Part shown: one piece after another, positions 59,771-64,000 of the stretch
Layout of the letters: the number at the start of each line of letters is the position of its first letter
Position numbering within the stretch: the stretch's first letter is position 1
Assembly (NCBI RefSeq): GCF_032884065.1
Contig: NC_088875.1
Location: forward strand, 46,927,235-46,991,234
Source: Artemia franciscana
Taxonomy: Eukaryota > Arthropoda > Branchiopoda > Anostraca > Artemiidae
Direction of reading: 5' to 3'
DNA length: 64,000 nt
Notes under the pieces: generated by a model
Database searches by the model: none
Told to the model about the DNA's origin: nothing
What the model saw: only the letters and a program-made list of their open reading frames with translations
Program-made: the position numbers and the translations under genes

Positions 59771-60399
59771 TTTCATTTGGTATTTTTTAACTTCATAGGT
59801 GCATTGTTGGTATTTTTGTCTTGGCTTGCATATATATTTGATTGATGTCCGCCAGAGATTTGACAGAAGTTTGTATTATTGAGAATTTTTATTAATAAAT
59901 GAAGCTTAAAACAGTTTTTTTTTATCTGAATTGCTATTTGGTTTTTAATATGTGAGGAAGATGTTTGTGCCTAACACTAATTGCTCAAAAATATATGTTT
60001 TCTCGTAATAGGGTTTTATTTCTGTTTTCTTCAGCTTCTGCTGAATTAAAAAAAGATAAATGGTAATGATAATATTTATTTTGTTAGTGTTGGAGGACTA
60101 TGACAATGCTAGGGTAGAAATAGGACAGGTTGGAGCATAGGCATATTTTCTGATAATCAATCATACCTTAAGGCTATTGAGAATCTTAAGAGTATACAAA
60201 AAAAAGTGAGTTGGAGTAATGCATAAAATCTTAAACAGAGTATCTCCCACTGATTGTTTTCAGAACTGTCCAAAGGAGGGGTTCAGCTGCCCTGGGTGCT
60301 GTGGCTGGGGGGATACTCATTTTGATCAAATTTTTCTCCTATTTTTGAGTCGGGAGAGAGGCGCTGTAATTAATTTTGACCCCGACGCCATCAACCCTA

Positions 60400-60522
60400 G
60401 GAACGACTCTGATCTTATTACACTGATTTCAGATCAGAAGTATCTGATCTGGTCTGAAGATCAGATCAGACACTGATCTGATCTTTATTGCACTGATTTA
60501 GTGTAACATTAGTGTTACACTA
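60400..60522. other. GATC-rich patch and perfect palindrome
   Basis: Seven GATC tetramers lie within about 80 bp (60408-60485), arranged as overlapping partial palindromes (tctgatctggtctgaagatc). They are followed by TAGTGTAACA/TGTTACACTA, a perfect 10-base stem with a 4-base loop (60499-60522). Purpose unknown. Confidence 0.7.
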
Positions 60523-61540
60523 ATACATACACTGAAGTAGCTCATGACAGATACAGTAGCTAAGACTGAAACATCCATGACCTGTTATAGACCAGGATCT
60601 TATTTTCTCAACTCTAAGAAATGTCGTAAAGAGAATATCAGAAGATGGAACCTTGAGAAGACGGAACAGAATTGGAACGGAAAGAAATTAAGAAGATAAT
60701 ACCAAAGTTTAACCTCAAGCTAAAAAAAAACACTGAGAAGGTCTGAAATATAAACGGTTATTAGGGAATTACAAGAAATGAGAATAGTTGTAATCATCAC
60801 GCCACGTGATAGTTTATGCGTAAGTTGCATAATTTAAAACCCTTTAGCCGGAGGCTGTAGGGACTTGGCATCCCCAGAGGCATAGTTATTAGACCCCTTG
60901 ACTATTTTGAACAAACACTTTTTTTTTCAAAATTACACTCAGTGCTGGAGAAGGGGCATCCAAACGGGGTAAGTGGGGGAGAGACTTTCTGCACTATGAT
61001 CACTTTCAACATGCCCTGAAAGCTTCAGCTTAATAGTTTACGCTAAGGTGTCCCTGAAATATCGCAGATACTCCCTTTTGACAACCAGTATGCACATAGT
61101 GTGTTTTATTTTTGTTGAATACCCACCTCCCAATTGCCAGTGATTTTTCAATCACTAGTTTACACTAAGCTCATGGCTCACGTGACTCACTGTGAGACCT
61201 TATGCAGTAGGAAGAGTCTTGTGGTTTCAATTGGAGCTTTTTTTCCCACGATGTCCTATGATTTTGGTTGATGTGACGATATTAGCCACGTCCCATGAAG
61301 CATATTCCAGCGAGCTTACTTGCAGAAAAATATTTTTCAATATAAAAAAAATCATTTGTATGTTTTTTTTCCTATAAACAACCCAATCTTTCGTAGGTGA
61401 TTCGTCAGTCCCAAAGAGAAAACCTCTGGTGATATCTTGTGACTTAATTCAATTGTAATACTGACACCCTCGCCGCAGTTTTTTATGAAGTTACTGATTC
61501 TTGGATAAAACTAATTTAATCAGTGGTTTTGGGGCTAAAA

Positions 61541-63340
61541 CCTAGTGGTGCAATTTTGTCAAAATCCTGGAGGGGGCAATGTTAAAGCCAATTTTCCCAA
61601 ATCAAGTGAAAATAGCAGGGGAAACTGAAAAATGAGTAATATATCAAACAGTTTGTGGTAACGAACTGTAAGTAAGGAGGGACTCGGCTCGATAGTAACC
61701 GAAATTCGAAAAAACGGAATTTTCATGCTAATTGATACATCAAAAAATTGGATTTATGTGGTTATTTTAAGTTTATAAGTCTCACCAAGTTTTGTCTTAC
61801 GCATCAAAAGTTACGAGCCTGAGAAAATTTGCCTTGTTTTCAAAAAAGGGGAAACACCCCTTAAAAGTTACAGGTTTTTAATGTAAATCATACCATCACA
61901 TTGAGCATATCAGATAACCCTACCGTAGAGGTTTCAAGCTCCTATCTGCAAAAAAGTGGAATTTTGTGTTTTTCGCCAGAAGAAAGATCAACGATGCGTA
62001 TATATTTGTTTTTTGTTCTTTTTCCCAGGGGTTGTCGTATCGACCCAGTGGTCCTAAAACGTCACGAGAGGACTCTTTCTAACGGAAATTAAAGGTTCAA
62101 TTACCCTTCTTAAGTGATCAAAAAATTGGATGGCAACTAGGCCCCCTCCCCTGCTAATTTTTTCCCCAAAGTCACCGGATCAATTCAGCATAGTCGAAAA
62201 ATCTAAGAACTATGCCATTGAGGACGACTAAATCCACCGCGAGGGGATCCATGAAAAAGATATTATCATAGCCTAAAAAATATTTTTCTTTAAACTGAAG
62301 GTAAGGAGCAACATCAAAACTTAAAAGAAACAGGAACTATTACGCATATGAGGGGTTTAGTCCTCTCTTCAATACCTCACTTCTAGCGCTAAAGTATTTT
62401 TAGTAATTTCAAAAGAGCTATTTATTCTAATTAAACAGCCTTAGTGATTCAGGGATCATTCTTAAAAAATTACACCGAATTCGAAGTTTAGCGGAAAGAG
62501 CGAGGCATTAACGAGGAGGTGAACCCCCTCATATGCGCAATAAAAATATACGAATATATAGTTCGCTACTCAAGTTAATTCGTAAGTTACGTATATTTGT
62601 TACTAATGAAAACTTTCATAAATAAAATCAAAAGTCCTAGTGGCCTTTTTAAGTTATCAAAAAAATTGGAGGGCAACTAGGCCCCCTCCACTGCCCCTCT
62701 TTTCTCGAAAGTGTCCGATCAAAATTTTGAGAAAGCCATTTGGCCAAAAAAGTAAAATTAATATGGAAATTATGTTGTCACTATTCTTGTATGGGAGCCA
62801 AAATCAAAATCTGGACTAATTCAAAGAAGTTCAGAAATTAAATAAAAAAACAAGTTTTTTCACGGAAAGTAAGGAGCGACATTAAAACTTAAAACGAACA
62901 GAAATTATTCAATATATGAAAGGAACTGTCCTCTTCTCCACGCCCTGCTCTTTACGCTAAAGTTCTCACAACTCTACTTCTTAAAGAATAAAAAACTTTA
63001 GCATAAAGAGCGGGGTGTTGACAAGGAGACAGCCCCTTTCATGTACGGAATAATTTCTGTTCATTCTCCTTACATTCAAGTTTTAATTTCGCTCCTTACA
63101 TTCTGTTAAAAAAATGTGTTTTTTATTTATTTAATTACCACAAAGGCTAAGATGTATTAAAGAAAGCTGACCTGTTTCTCTGGATACTTGAATTATGCAG
63201 GCTTATCTTAATTTTGACAAGATTGATTGCAGAAACTAAATTTCAGCTTTGGTTAGGGGGTAAAATAATGTATTAGGTGGGACAAACTTTGGTCTGGAGG
63301 GGGTAGCTGCCCTCCCTGCCCTGTAGCAAATTGAGTTCCA
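61541..63340 (+). mobile_element. R2 element, copy 4, split by R1
   Basis: The left part (gtggtgcaattttgtcaaaa, 61545-61640) and the right part (ttgaattatgcaggcttatc to tgtagcaaattgagttcc, 63140-63340) together have the R2 order. The gap between them is filled by an R1 copy. Confidence 0.65.
61645..63138 (+). repeat. R1 foldback element, nearly complete, about 1.49 kb
   Basis: The left end aaacagtttgtggtaacgaa carries the terminal hairpin. All R1 blocks follow except most of the block after ccaccgcgag (near 62240). The right end is the second foldback (about 62895-63062) followed by tgtgttttttatttatttaa. Because it lies inside R2 copy 4, its two ends can be read off directly. Confidence 0.75.
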
Positions 63341-63894
63341 ACTAAACCCGCACAGGATGTGACATAAAAGTATATTTCACTTTTGAAAGGCTAATTCATG
63401 CTTTACCTATCAAGATCTACAGCAACTAAAATCTGCTGACTTGTCCAGAAAGACAATAAAATTTATTTGCTATATAGTTTCATTTGCTGAAATGCAAGTA
63501 TCCAATTACATGTTGTTTGGAGCACTCTTCTAAGAACCCCATAAACTCTGTCATTTCAGAACTCGTAAACCAGCGTATTTGCAACGTCTTCAGTTCTGCT
63601 TATGCAATATTTTTGTTCTTTATATAGGTGACAAGAATAAGCCTTGATTTAACGCACAATTCCAATCTTTTTTTGGAGATGAAAGAGAGGCTCTGTCACA
63701 GAGGACTTTTTTGAGAGTAGGGGCTAACTTTTTATACAGAACTACCTCACAAAACTAAATGAATGCTAAGAGTTTTTCCATAACGTTTTTATCCTAGCTG
63801 AATACTCAACTCAAATTAACTACTACAAAGACTTATTTTTATAGCGCTTTGGATCCAGCTCATTTGATCAAACTGTTAAGCATTGAGCCTCACC

Positions 63895-64000
<106 letters not shown>

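Noticed and set aside
60219..60476. 85-residue Cys-containing frame as a small gene
   Set aside because: It runs into the GATC palindromic patch, has no signal peptide or recognised motif and poor start context.

Overview
This is a eukaryotic, repeat-saturated, AT-rich window. Split coding exons with GT...AG introns, Helitrons, non-LTR retrotransposon remnants, tRNA-derived SINEs and long (TA)n microsatellites all point to an animal. The repeat families and Helitron type suggest an arthropod, most likely a crustacean such as a brine shrimp (Artemia). That assignment is inference, because no ribosomal or mitochondrial marker is present.

The one gene I can defend is a four-exon gene on the + strand, from about 38.9 to 57.4 kb. 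It encodes a very large GTPase of the VLIG/GVIN (interferon-induced very large GTPase) and URGCP type. Exon 1 (38894-38989) gives a short acidic N terminus. Exon 2 (43541-48395) carries the N-terminal family region, the G domain and the helical body. Exon 3 (51700-51862) carries a Cys-rich CPFC motif. Exon 4 (57057-57396) carries the C-terminal module. All three junctions have GT/AG ends and compatible phases, giving a predicted 1817-residue protein. The introns are stuffed with repeats: an antisense LINE and a ~250-bp tandem repeat in intron 1, a ~290-bp satellite in intron 2, and a 196-bp tandem repeat, (TA)n, two SINEs and a foldback element in intron 3.

Layout. 0-3.2 kb: two tandem-repeat blocks, the second a ~290-bp satellite holding a degenerate tRNA-Pro. 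4.9-10.6 kb: fragments of an abundant foldback family, called R1 here. 11.3-11.8 kb: Helitron 5' fragment running into (TA)n. 11.9-20 kb: local tandem duplications and two degenerate non-LTR retrotransposon fragments. 20.8-28.1 kb: R1 copies mixed with a ~350-bp terminal-inverted-repeat element (R2) and a 34-bp minisatellite. 28.1-30.5 kb: low-repeat island with no recognised gene. 30.5-32.9 kb: second satellite block in inverse orientation. 32.9-35.4 kb: mosaic, disabled Helitron ending in a perfect hairpin and CTAG, followed by about 300 bp of (TA)n. 35.7-38.8 kb: reverse-oriented R1, ending just upstream of the GTPase start codon. 38.9-57.4 kb: the GTPase gene. 57.5-64 kb: R2, diverged tandem duplications, a GATC-rich palindromic patch, and a nearly complete R1 copy nested inside an R2 copy, then (TA)n to the window edge.

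Most other short open frames lie in repeats and are not genes. Repeat family names (R1, R2, Sat) are mine. Boundaries of diverged repeats are approximate.
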